Assembly: GCF_041514305.1 (NCBI RefSeq)
Contig: NZ_JBGMWH010000001.1
Coordinates: 248,001-312,000, forward strand
Origin: Salinarimonas chemoclinalis
GTDB taxonomy: Bacteria; Pseudomonadota; Alphaproteobacteria; Rhizobiales; Beijerinckiaceae
Length of the DNA stretch: 64,000 nt
Reading direction: 5' to 3'
Shown one piece after another: positions 55,003 to 63,555 of the stretch. The notes beneath the pieces were generated by a model. The model did not search any database. It had not been told where the DNA came from and was given only the letters and a program-made list of their open reading frames with translations. The position numbers were made by a program, and so were the translations under genes. Numbering within the stretch: the stretch's first letter is position 1; the number at the start of each line of letters is the position of its first letter.

Positions 55003-56541
55003 ATGGCCGCACGCTTCGTCGCAACCGCGAGTGCCGTCGCCCTCGCGCTCCTCGCCGGGTTCGCGGCCGCCGCAGAGCCGGCCGCGCGCCTCGACCCGCG
55101 CGAGGTGCGCATCGAGCAGGTGCGCTGCACGATCGGCACGCCGCCGGACGACCCCGCGGCCTGCTTCCTCGCCTGGCTGCCCATGTCCTGGGGCGCGGTG
55201 GACGAGGCCGGGCGCCTGCCGGAGGACGCGCCGCGGGTCGGCGTCCACCTGACCGTGCTGAGCAACCCGACGCGCGGCGGCGAGCCGAACCCCGTCGTCG
55301 TCCTCGCGGGAGGGCCGGGGCAGGCGGCCTCGGACATGATCGAGACCTGGGGCCCGGCGCTGGAGCAGCGCCGCAGCCGCAGCGTCGTCCTCGTGGATCA
55401 GCGCGGCACCGGCCGTTCGGTCCCGAGCCTCGCCTGCCCGGACATCCCGGCGACGCTGCTCGACGGCAACCGCTTCGACAATCCGGGTTTCGCGCCGGCG
55501 GGTACGCTCGTCGACGAGCTGCGGGCCTGCCGCGCCGCCCTCGTCGCCGACGGCGTCGCGCTCGACGCCTTCGACACGCGCGCCGCCGCCCTCGATCTCG
55601 CCGCCATCCGGCGCGCGCTCGGCTTCTCCCGCTGGAACCTCGTCGGCACGTCCTACGGCGCGAAGCTCGCGCTGGAGACGATGCGCGTCGATGTCGACGG
55701 CATCCGCGCCGTCGTCCTCAACTCGCCGCTGCCCGTCACGCCCGACCGCGACGGGGCGCTCGTCGCGGTGCGCCCGCAGCTGATCGAGCAGCTGATCGTC
55801 GATTGCGCGGCCGACGGCTACTGCGCCGAGACCTACGGCGACCTCGGCGAGCGCCTGCGGCGCATCGAGGCGCGGCTCGCGGAGGCGCCGCTCCAGGCGA
55901 CCTTCCCCGACCCGGAGACGCGCGCGCCCACGCGCGTCGAGATCGGCTGGCCCGACGTCGTCTCCATGATCGCCGGAAAGATGGCCTTCATCCCCCCGTC
56001 GCGGACGCTGCCGCGGTCGATCGCGGCCCTCGACGGGCTCCTGCGCGGGCGCATCGCACTGACCGACGCGCAGCTCGCCGAGATCTTCGGCGTCGGCGGC
56101 CCGCCGCCTTTCGACGGCATGGCGGCGGGGCTGCACCTGTCGGTGCGCTGCCGCGAGGACGTGCCGTTCTTCGACGAAGGCCGGATGATGGAGGCCGTCG
56201 GGGACGGGTTCTGGTTCGCGGGGGGCGTGCCGAACGCGGTCTATGCCGAGATCTGCCCGGTGTGGGACGTGCCGGCCGCGTCGGAGCCGGCAGCGCCCGT
56301 CGAGAGCGCGATCCCGACCCTCGTCCTCACGGGAGACGCCGACCCGCTGACGCCCACGCGCTGGGCGCGGGAGATCGTCGGCACGCTCCCGAACGCGCAG
56401 CTCGTGAGCTTCCGAGGCCAGGCGCACGACCTCCTCGCCTCGCTCGCCTGCGCCCGCCTCCTCGCGGCGAACTTCCTCGACGCGCCGGACGCGCCCGTCG
56501 ACGCCGGCTGCCTGGAGCCGATCCGGCCGTTCTTCGAGTGA
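55003..56541 (+). CDS. Exported alpha/beta hydrolase (TAP/proline iminopeptidase-like)
   Basis: This 512-residue protein has a signal peptide (VATASAVALALLAGFAAAA). The hydrolase fold shows VVLAGGPGQAAS (oxyanion HGGPG-like), VLVDQRGTGRS, nucleophile Ser217 in GTSYGAK, Asp in LTGDADPLTP and His in FRGQAHD, with the TAP C-terminal domain. Periplasmic peptidase or esterase is the best guess. Confidence 0.9.
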   Translation: MAARFVATASAVALALLAGFAAAAEPAARLDPREVRIEQVRCTIGTPPDDPAACFLAWLPMSWGAVDEAGRLPEDAPRVGVHLTVLSNPTRGGEPNPVVVLAGGPGQAASDMIETWGPALEQRRSRSVVLVDQRGTGRSVPSLACPDIPATLLDGNRFDNPGFAPAGTLVDELRACRAALVADGVALDAFDTRAAALDLAAIRRALGFSRWNLVGTSYGAKLALETMRVDVDGIRAVVLNSPLPVTPDRDGALVAVRPQLIEQLIVDCAADGYCAETYGDLGERLRRIEARLAEAPLQATFPDPETRAPTRVEIGWPDVVSMIAGKMAFIPPSRTLPRSIAALDGLLRGRIALTDAQLAEIFGVGGPPPFDGMAAGLHLSVRCREDVPFFDEGRMMEAVGDGFWFAGGVPNAVYAEICPVWDVPAASEPAAPVESAIPTLVLTGDADPLTPTRWAREIVGTLPNAQLVSFRGQAHDLLASLACARLLAANFLDAPDAPVDAGCLEPIRPFFE

Positions 56542-56584
56542 GCGAATGCGGCCGGCGAGCTCGGTCCGTCCGGCAGCCGCGTCG

Positions 56585-57034
56585 TCAGTCCCGCTCCTCC
56601 AGGTCCTCGATCAGCCGCCGCATCTCGGCGATCTCGCGCTCCTGCGCGGCGATGATCTCGTCGGCGAGTTCGCGCACCCGCGGGTCCGAGAGCCGCGCGC
56701 GCTCGGAGGTGAGGATCGCGATCGAGTGGTGGGGGATCATGGCGCGCATCCAGTCCCGATCTCCGACGGTCGCCTGGCTGCGCACGAGCCACAGCGACAG
56801 CGCGAACACGACGATCGAGCCCGCGAAGATGGCGAGGTTCGTGGTGCGGCTCGAATACATGCTCAGCATGTACGAGAGCATGATCACGGCCATGGTCGCG
56901 CCCATGAGGAGCGCCATCCAGAATCGGGTATGCGACCAGAAGACGTGCTCCCAGGCGTAGGTGTTGAGATACATCAGGCCGTACATCACGACGGTGGAGG
57001 TCGCGATCATCGCGGCGAAACGCCAGTAGGACAT
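56585..57034 (-). CDS. DUF305-family membrane protein
   Basis: This 149-residue protein has three membrane segments in the first 90 residues (MSYWRFAAMIATSTVVMYGLMYL; FWMALLMGATMAVIMLSYML; LAIFAGSIVVFALSLWLV), then the ferritin-like DUF305 part with DWMRAMIPHHSIAILTSERA and EIIAAQEREIAEMRRLI. His pairs in MIPHHS suggest metal (often copper) binding. Confidence 0.9.
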   Translation of the reverse strand: MSYWRFAAMIATSTVVMYGLMYLNTYAWEHVFWSHTRFWMALLMGATMAVIMLSYMLSMYSSRTTNLAIFAGSIVVFALSLWLVRSQATVGDRDWMRAMIPHHSIAILTSERARLSDPRVRELADEIIAAQEREIAEMRRLIEDLEERD

Positions 57035-57329
57035 GCGTGGTGACTCCCTTCGGCCGCCGGCGCCCGGCAGCGGGTGCGTCGGCGGCGTTCTCCCGGAGGA
57101 ATGGCCGTTTCGCCCGCACCCTCGGGATCGGCGCGATCGGCGTCGCGGAACTGCCACTCCCTCACGAGGACCCGAAGACGAACATGTCGTATCGAGCCTC
57201 GTCGAAGCTCTTCCCTCTCTACCCATCCCCGTCCGTTCGGCCCCCGCGCTCGGATGACCGATTGGCTTCGTCGGCGTCGTCGTTATGCTGCGTACGCGTA
57301 GACGATGGGAACCGCAAGGAATGCTCCCG
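57035..57329. other. 295-base intergenic region before the xanthine dehydrogenase operon
   Basis: Promoters of the divergent DUF305 and xdh genes must lie here, but no clear -35/-10 pair or dyad was found. AAGGA at 57316-57320 is the likely ribosome site for the xdhA ATG at 57330. Confidence 0.4.
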
Positions 57330-58805
57330 ATGAGAGACGCGATCCGGTTCACCAGGAACGGCCAGGTCCACGAGGTCCGCGACGTCCACCCGCGCACCAC
57401 GCTGCTCGACCGGCTGCGCCTCGCCGAGCGGCGCACGGGCACGAAGGAGGGGTGCGCGGAGGGGGATTGCGGGGCCTGCACCGTGGCGCTCGGGCGGCTC
57501 GTCGACGGGCGCGTCGTCTACCGGCCGGTGAACGCCTGCATCCTGCTCGTCGGCCAATGCGACGGCGCGGACGTGGTCACCGTGGAGGACATCGCCGTCG
57601 ACGGAGCGCTGCACCCGGTCCAGGAGGCGATGGTGACCCATCACGGGTCGCAGTGCGGCTTCTGCACGCCGGGCATCGTGACGAGCCTGTTCACACTCTA
57701 CGAGGAGGGGGAGCGGCCGGTGTCGCGCGCGGCGGTGAACGACGCGCTCGCGGGGAACCTGTGCCGTTGCACGGGCTACCGCCCCATCGTCGACGCCGCG
57801 CTCGACGCCTGCGCGCAGCCGCGCGACCGGCGGTTCGAGGCGCATCGGGAGGCGGCGGCCGTCGCCCTCGCCGGGCTGGAGCGGGACGGCGGGGACCTCT
57901 TCGTCGGCGACGAGAGCCGGTTCTTCGCCGCCCCGGCCTCGGAGGAGAGCCTCGCCGCGCTGCTCGCCCTCCACCCGGACGCGACGATCCTCGCCGGCGC
58001 CACCGACGTGGGGCTGTGGATCACCAAGGCGCTGATGGAGATCGAGAAGATCGTCTGGCTCGGGCGCATCGCCTCCTTGCGCGAGATGCGCTCCACGCCG
58101 GAGACGCTGACGCTCGGCGCCATGGTCTCCCACGCCGACGCGCACGAAGCGCTCGCCGCGATCGACCCGGATCTCGGCGAACTGATGCGCCGCTTCGGCT
58201 CCGCGCAGGTGCGCGCGTCGGGCACGGTGGGCGGCAACATCGCCAACGGCTCGCCCATCGGGGACCTGCCGCCGGCGCTGATCGCGCTGGGCGCGACGCT
58301 CGAGCTCGCGGGCGCGACGGGCACGCGCACGCTGCCGCTCGAGGACTTCTTCCGCGCCTACCGCGAGCAGGATCGCGCGCCCGGCGAGTACGTGCGCGCG
58401 GTCACGGTCGAGAAGCCGCGCAGGCACGACGTCTTCCGCTGCTACAAGGTGACGAAGCGCGTCGACGAGGACATCTCGGCGGTGATGGGCGCCTTCCGCA
58501 TCCATCTGGAGGGCCGGCGGATCGTGCGCGCCCGCATCGCCTTCGGCGGCATGGCGGCGACGCCCAGGCGTGCGCCGCATGCTGAGGCCGCGCTCGCCGG
58601 GCTCGACCTCGACGACGAGCTCGCCTGGGCGCCCGCCCTCGACGCGCTGGCGCGGGACTACCGGCCGATGTCCGATCACCGCGCCTCGGCGGAGTACCGG
58701 GCGCTGGTGGCCCGGAACCTGCTCTTCAAGGCGCTGGCGGAGAGCGCCGGGGACGAGGACCTGCGCATCGCCCCGCGTTCCTCCGGCCGCGCCGCCGCAG
58801 AATGA
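57330..58805 (+). CDS. xdhA: Xanthine dehydrogenase small subunit (FeS/FAD)
   Basis: This 491-residue subunit passes electrons from the molybdenum site to NAD. The first 2Fe-2S site is CAEGDCGAC and the second is CGFC...CRC (with CTPGIV and TGYRPI), followed by an FAD domain with ILAGATDVGL and RASGTVGGNIANGSPIGDLPPALIALGA. ATG at 57330 is chosen because AAGGA ends directly before an earlier ATG at 57321, leaving it no spacing. Confidence 0.96.
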   Translation: MRDAIRFTRNGQVHEVRDVHPRTTLLDRLRLAERRTGTKEGCAEGDCGACTVALGRLVDGRVVYRPVNACILLVGQCDGADVVTVEDIAVDGALHPVQEAMVTHHGSQCGFCTPGIVTSLFTLYEEGERPVSRAAVNDALAGNLCRCTGYRPIVDAALDACAQPRDRRFEAHREAAAVALAGLERDGGDLFVGDESRFFAAPASEESLAALLALHPDATILAGATDVGLWITKALMEIEKIVWLGRIASLREMRSTPETLTLGAMVSHADAHEALAAIDPDLGELMRRFGSAQVRASGTVGGNIANGSPIGDLPPALIALGATLELAGATGTRTLPLEDFFRAYREQDRAPGEYVRAVTVEKPRRHDVFRCYKVTKRVDEDISAVMGAFRIHLEGRRIVRARIAFGGMAATPRRAPHAEAALAGLDLDDELAWAPALDALARDYRPMSDHRASAEYRALVARNLLFKALAESAGDEDLRIAPRSSGRAAAE

Positions 58806-58833
58806 CCGCGCGCCCCGTCGAGAGTTCCCGAGC

Positions 58834-61194
58834 ATGAACATCCGCCACGATCCCGACGACGCCACCCCCGACGGCGGGGAGCCGCTGCGCCACGTGCGCA
58901 GGCCCCTGCCGCACGATTCCGCGCGCCGCCACGTCCAGGGCACGGCCGACTACGTCGACGACGTGCGCGAGCCGCAGGGCACGCTGCACGTCGCCATCGG
59001 CCTGTCGCCGAAGGCACGCGGCGCGATCCGCGCGCTCGACCTCTCCGCCGTGCGCGCCCATCCCGGCGTCGTGCGCGTGCTCACGGCGGCCGACGTCCCG
59101 GGAAAGAACGACGTCTCCCCCGCCGCGGGCGACGACCCGATGTTCGCCACCGACCGCGTCGCCTTCCACGGTCAGGCGCTGTTCGCCGTGCTCGCCGAGA
59201 CCCGCGACGCCGCCCGCCGCGCCGCCGCGAAGGCCATGGTCGAGATCGACGAGGAGCGCCCGAGCGTCACGATCGAGGACGCGCTCGCCCGCGCGGAGAC
59301 CGTGCTGCCGGACTACGGCTTCGGCCGTGGCGAGGTGGAGCCGGCGCTCGCCGCCGCGCCGCATCGGCTCGAAGGGTCGATCCGCATCGGCGGCCAGGAG
59401 CATTTCTACCTCGAGGGACAGGCGGCGCTGGCCACCCCCGGCGAGGAGGGCGACATCCACGTCCTCTCCTCGACCCAGCACCCCACCGAGGTGCAGCACG
59501 TGATCGCCCGCGTGCTCGGCATCCCGGACGCCTTCGTCACCTGCGAGGTGCGCCGCATGGGCGGCGGCTTCGGCGGCAAGGAGAGCCAGGCGACGCAATG
59601 GGCCGCCATCGCGGCGCTCGGCGCGCACGTGACGAAGCGCCCCTGCAAGGTGCGGCTCGACCGCGACGACGATTTCGCGCTCACCGGCAAGCGCCACGAC
59701 TTCCGCAGCGATTTCCGCGTGGGCTTCGACGGCGAGGGCGCGATCGCGGGCTTCGCGGTGACGCACAACGCGCGCTGCGGGTATTCGGCGGACCTGTCCC
59801 AGGGCGTCGTCGACCGCACGATGTTCCACTCCGACAACTCGTACTACCTGCCTGCCGTGCGCATCGACACCCGCCGGCTCCTCACCAACACCGTCTCCAA
59901 CACCGCCTTCCGCGGCTTCGGCGGCCCGCAGGGCATGCTGATGATCGAGCACGTCATGGACCGCATCGCCTGGGCCACGGGCCGCGATCCGCTCGACGTG
60001 CGCTACGCCAACCTCTACCGCCCGGGCCGCGACGTCACGCCCTACGGGCAGACCGTGGAGGAGACGGACACGCTGCGCGCGCTCGTCGAGACGCTGGAGC
60101 GCACGAGCGAATACCGCACGCGGCGCGCGGGGATCGCTGCGTTCAACGCCCGCTCGAAGGTGCTCAAGAAGGGCATCGCCCTCACCCCCGTGAAGTTCGG
60201 CATCTCCTTCACGCTGATGCACCTGAACCAGGCCGGCGCGCTCGTCCACGTCTACCAGGACGGCTCGGTCCACCTGAACCACGGCGGCACCGAGATGGGG
60301 CAGGGGCTCTACCAGAAGATCGCGCAGGTCGTGGCGGAGGAGTTCGGCATCGCCATCGAGCGCGTGCGCATCACAGCGACCTCGACCGGCAAGGTGCCCA
60401 ACACCGCGCCCACGGCGGCCTCCTCGGGCACCGACCTCAACGGCATGGCGGCGAAGATCGCGGCGGGCGCCATCAAGGCGCGCATGGCGGCCCGCGCCGC
60501 CGAGCGCTTCGGCGTATCGGCCGACGAGGTGGCCTTCCGCGACGACCGCGTCTTCGCCGGCAACGAGAGCCTCGCCTTCGGCGATCTCGCGCGCGACTGC
60601 GTGCTCCACCGCGTCCACCTCTCGGAGGCGGGCTTCTACAGGACGCCGACCATCTCCTGGGATCGGGCCAAGGCGCAGGGCCGGCCGTTCCTCTACTTCG
60701 CCTTCGGGGCGGCCTGCTCGGAGGTGCGCGTCGACACGCTCACCGGCGAATACGAGGTGACGCGCGTCGACATCCTCCACGACGTCGGCAGGTCCATCAA
60801 CCCGGCGATCGACATCGGCCAGATCGAGGGCGGCTTCGTTCAGGGCATGGGCTGGCTCACCACCGAGGAGCTCGTCTACGACACGGGCACCGGGCGGCTG
60901 CGCACCCACGCGCCCTCCACCTACAAGATCCCGGTCGCCTCGGACGTTCCGGAGGACTTCCGCGTGGCGCTCTTCCCCAACGCCAATCGGCAGGAGACGA
61001 TCTACCGCTCGAAGGCCGTGGGCGAGCCGCCGGTCATGCTGGCGAACAGCGTCTTCTGCGCGCTCGCCGACGCGGTGCACGCGCTGGCTCCGGGCGAGCC
61101 CGTCCCGCTCGACGCGCCGGCGACGCCGGAGGCGGTGCTGCGGGCCTGCGAAGCCTTGCGCGGCAACCCGCTGCCGCCGCGCGACGTGGGGTGA
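58834..61194 (+). CDS. xdhB: Xanthine dehydrogenase large molybdopterin subunit
   Basis: This 786-residue catalytic subunit oxidises hypoxanthine and xanthine to urate. It shows GTADYVDDV, GGQEHFYLEGQ, RRMGGGFGGKES, NTAFRGFGGPQG (cofactor and Arg site), NHGGTEMGQGLYQKI and the catalytic Glu in SKAVGEPPVML. It follows xdhA by 28 bases and precedes xdhC by six, so the holoenzyme and its maturation factor are made together. Confidence 0.97.
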   Translation: MNIRHDPDDATPDGGEPLRHVRRPLPHDSARRHVQGTADYVDDVREPQGTLHVAIGLSPKARGAIRALDLSAVRAHPGVVRVLTAADVPGKNDVSPAAGDDPMFATDRVAFHGQALFAVLAETRDAARRAAAKAMVEIDEERPSVTIEDALARAETVLPDYGFGRGEVEPALAAAPHRLEGSIRIGGQEHFYLEGQAALATPGEEGDIHVLSSTQHPTEVQHVIARVLGIPDAFVTCEVRRMGGGFGGKESQATQWAAIAALGAHVTKRPCKVRLDRDDDFALTGKRHDFRSDFRVGFDGEGAIAGFAVTHNARCGYSADLSQGVVDRTMFHSDNSYYLPAVRIDTRRLLTNTVSNTAFRGFGGPQGMLMIEHVMDRIAWATGRDPLDVRYANLYRPGRDVTPYGQTVEETDTLRALVETLERTSEYRTRRAGIAAFNARSKVLKKGIALTPVKFGISFTLMHLNQAGALVHVYQDGSVHLNHGGTEMGQGLYQKIAQVVAEEFGIAIERVRITATSTGKVPNTAPTAASSGTDLNGMAAKIAAGAIKARMAARAAERFGVSADEVAFRDDRVFAGNESLAFGDLARDCVLHRVHLSEAGFYRTPTISWDRAKAQGRPFLYFAFGAACSEVRVDTLTGEYEVTRVDILHDVGRSINPAIDIGQIEGGFVQGMGWLTTEELVYDTGTGRLRTHAPSTYKIPVASDVPEDFRVALFPNANRQETIYRSKAVGEPPVMLANSVFCALADAVHALAPGEPVPLDAPATPEAVLRACEALRGNPLPPRDVG

Positions 61195-61200
61195 GACCGC

Positions 61201-62352
61201 GTGACGAGCGCCTACGCCCGCCTCGCCGACCTCGTCGCCGCCCACGGCGCGGCGGCGCTGGTGCGCGTCGCCGCCGTGCAGGGCTCCGCCCCACGCGAGG
61301 CCGGCGCCGCGATGGCGGTACGTCCCGACGGGGCCTTCCACGGCACGATCGGCGGCGGCGAGCTCGAATGGCGGGCGCTGGCGCAGGCCCGCGCCGCGCT
61401 GGCGGCCGGACGGGGTCCGCTCCGGCGGCTCGACATGGCGCTCGGGCCGGATCTCGGCCAGTGCTGCGGCGGGCGTGCGGTGGTGACGATCGAGACGTTC
61501 GATGCGCGGGATCTCGAGGAGGTGCGGATGATGGCGCAGGCGGTTGTGGAGGGGCTGGCGCTCACCGCTCGGCTGACGGCGGACGGTCGAGTGGCGCGGA
61601 CGCCAGCGACACGCGCGACGGAGTTCCCCTCTCCCTCGTGGAGAGGGGTTAGGGGTGTGGGGCTTCGTGCAGGTCTCGACCGCCGTCGGGAAGAGGATGC
61701 GGCCGACGCAGCGCTGCACGCACCTCGAGACAGTTCTGCACGCTCCACACCCCCGGCCCCTCTCCGAGAGAACCTGCTCTTGGGAGAGGGGAGGGCCGCC
61801 ATCGGCCGCGCGTCCTTTCGAGAGACGGATGGTTCTTGGCTCGAATCCACCGGCCCCCGCCCGACGACGCTGCTGCTGTTTGGCGCCGGCCACGTCGGCC
61901 GCGCGCTGGTGCTTGCGCTGGCGCCTCTGCCGTTCCGCGTCCGCTGGATCGACGGGCGCACCGACGCGTTTCCCGCCCACGTTCCCGCGAACGCGAGCGC
62001 GCTCCATACCGACGAGCCCGGCCGGGAGATCGCCGATGCCGCGCACGGCGCCTTCGTTCTGGTGATGACGCATTCCCACCCGCTCGACCTGGCGCTCACG
62101 GCCGCGGCGCTGGGGCGCGACGACCTTCCGTTCGTGGGGCTCATCGGCTCCGCCACGAAGCGCGCGCGTTTCGAGAAACGCTTCCGCGAGATCGGCCTGT
62201 CCGAGGCCCGAATCGCCGCGCTCGCCTGCCCGATCGGGCTCCCCGGCATCCGCGGCAAGGAGCCCGCCATCATCGCCGCCGCCACCGCGGCCCAGCTCCT
62301 CCAGGCCCGGGAGCGCGCGCTCCAGGCCTCCCCCACCGGACCCGACGCATGA
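61201..62352 (+). CDS. xdhC: Xanthine dehydrogenase accessory protein XdhC with in-frame palindromic insertion
   Basis: XdhC inserts sulfurated molybdenum cofactor into XdhB. The N-terminal domain (GSAPREAGAAM, TIGGGELEW, LGPDLGQCCGG) and the C-terminal Rossmann domain (LLLFGAGHVGRALV, MTHSHPLDL, FVGLIGSATKRARF) are intact. Between them, residues about 141-198 are encoded by a palindromic element, so this protein is 383 residues long instead of the usual about 280-330. The frame is unbroken, so the protein probably tolerates the insert in its interdomain linker. The GTG start lies six bases after the xdhB stop; its own stop overlaps the deaminase ATG. Confidence 0.92.
   Translation: MTSAYARLADLVAAHGAAALVRVAAVQGSAPREAGAAMAVRPDGAFHGTIGGGELEWRALAQARAALAAGRGPLRRLDMALGPDLGQCCGGRAVVTIETFDARDLEEVRMMAQAVVEGLALTARLTADGRVARTPATRATEFPSPSWRGVRGVGLRAGLDRRREEDAADAALHAPRDSSARSTPPAPLRENLLLGEGRAAIGRASFRETDGSWLESTGPRPTTLLLFGAGHVGRALVLALAPLPFRVRWIDGRTDAFPAHVPANASALHTDEPGREIADAAHGAFVLVMTHSHPLDLALTAAALGRDDLPFVGLIGSATKRARFEKRFREIGLSEARIAALACPIGLPGIRGKEPAIIAAATAAQLLQARERALQASPTGPDA
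61622..61794. repeat. Palindromic element inserted in the xdhC linker
   Basis: Arms 61640-61660 and 61745-61765 are reverse complements at 18 of 21 positions (GGAGAGGGGTTAGGGGTGTGG against its partner). Each arm also closes a local hairpin: CCCCTCTCC (61626-61634) pairs with GGAGAGGGG (61640-61648), and CCCCTCTCC (61757-61765) with GGAGAGGGG further on. The element differs in sequence from that at 6329 but has the same architecture. Confidence 0.75.
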
Positions 62353-62831
62353 CGACCACCGACGCCGACCGCCGCTTCCTCGCCCGCGCCGTGGCGCTCT
62401 CTCGCGCGCACATGGAGAGCGGCGCCGGGGGACCCTTCGGCGCGGTGATCGTCCGCGACGGGGAGATCCTGGCGGAGGGCTGGAACGAGGTCACCTCGTC
62501 GAACGACCCGACCGCCCACGCCGAGGTCGTCGCCATCCGCCGCGCCTGCACGGCGGTTGGCGACTTTTCGCTCCGCGGCGCGACGCTCTACACGAGCTGC
62601 GAGCCCTGCCCGATGTGCCTCGCCTCGGCCTTCTGGGCGCGGGTCGCGCGCATCGTCTACGCCAACACCCGCACGGAGGCGGCGGCGATCGGCTTCGACG
62701 ACGCCTTCATCTACGACGAGATCCCCAAGGACCCCGCCGCCCGAGCGCTGCCGGCGGAGCACCTGCCGCTCGACGAGGCGAAGGCCGTGTTCCGGGCGTG
62801 GATGGAGAAGGCGGACAAGGTGGCCTACTGA
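62349..62831 (+). CDS. Nucleoside/nucleobase deaminase (guanine deaminase family)
   Basis: This 160-residue zinc deaminase has the catalytic HAE (His57-Glu59) and PCPMC (Cys87, Cys90) motifs, with GGPFGAVIVRDG and YANTRTEAAAIGFDD as in GuaD. It converts guanine to xanthine, feeding the xanthine dehydrogenase encoded just upstream. ATGA overlap with xdhC. Confidence 0.93.
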   Translation: MTTTDADRRFLARAVALSRAHMESGAGGPFGAVIVRDGEILAEGWNEVTSSNDPTAHAEVVAIRRACTAVGDFSLRGATLYTSCEPCPMCLASAFWARVARIVYANTRTEAAAIGFDDAFIYDEIPKDPAARALPAEHLPLDEAKAVFRAWMEKADKVAY

Positions 62832-62843
62832 CAGCCCGTCCGC

Positions 62844-63548
62844 TCAGGCGGCGAGCCAGCGTGCCAGCGCCGCGTTCACGGCCTCGGGCGTCTCCAGCGT
62901 CGGCAGGTGGCCGGCACCCGGCACGATCTCGAGGGTCGAGCCGGCGACGAGTTCGTGCATCAGGGTGTGGCGCTTGACCGGGCAGAGCCGGTCGTCCTCG
63001 CCGCAGAGCACCAGGGTCGGGCCGCGACGGGCGCGCAGCGTCTCCTCCTGGCCGTCCCGGCTCGCGAGCGCGCGGGACTGGCGCACGAAGACCTCCGGCC
63101 CGAGGTCGCCCGCCATGGCGCGCATGACCTCGAGGACGTCCTCGCGCGCGCTCTCGCGGTGGAGCAGCACCGGCTCGACGTCGCGCCGCAGCACGGCGTC
63201 GAGCCCACCGGCTTCCACCTCGGCGATCTGACGCGCGCGCATGGCGCGCACGCCCTCCGAATCGGCCCGCGGGTCGGTATCGAGGAGCGCGAGCCGGCGC
63301 ACCCGCTCGGGCGCCTGCCGGGCCATCTCCATGGCGACGATCCCGCCCATCGAGAGCCCGGCCAGCGCGAAGCTCGGCGGCGCGTCGGCCAGCACCGCCG
63401 CGGCGAGCGCCGCGATCGTGTCGGCGCCGGAGACGTCCGGCACGATCACGGTGCGCCCCGCCGACAGCGCCGCGAGCTGCGGCGCGAACAGCCGGGCGTC
63501 GCACATCAGGCCGGGGACGAGGAGGAGGGGCTCGGCCACGCGTCTCAC
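62844..63548 (-). CDS. Alpha/beta hydrolase
   Basis: This 234-residue cytoplasmic hydrolase has LLLVPGLMCD, nucleophile in LAGLSMGGIVAMEMA, Asp in CGEDDRLCP and His in PGAGHLPTLE. GTG start; the gene lies seven bases after the thioredoxin reductase stop on the same strand, suggesting co-transcription. Substrate unknown. Confidence 0.88.
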   Translation of the reverse strand: MRRVAEPLLLVPGLMCDARLFAPQLAALSAGRTVIVPDVSGADTIAALAAAVLADAPPSFALAGLSMGGIVAMEMARQAPERVRRLALLDTDPRADSEGVRAMRARQIAEVEAGGLDAVLRRDVEPVLLHRESAREDVLEVMRAMAGDLGPEVFVRQSRALASRDGQEETLRARRGPTLVLCGEDDRLCPVKRHTLMHELVAGSTLEIVPGAGHLPTLETPEAVNAALARWLAA

Positions 63549-63555
63549 TTCCGGG

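Noticed and set aside
58726..62079. Antisense frame of over 1100 codons across the xdh genes
   Set aside because: Same GC-driven shadow effect; the plus strand carries unmistakable xanthine dehydrogenase motifs.
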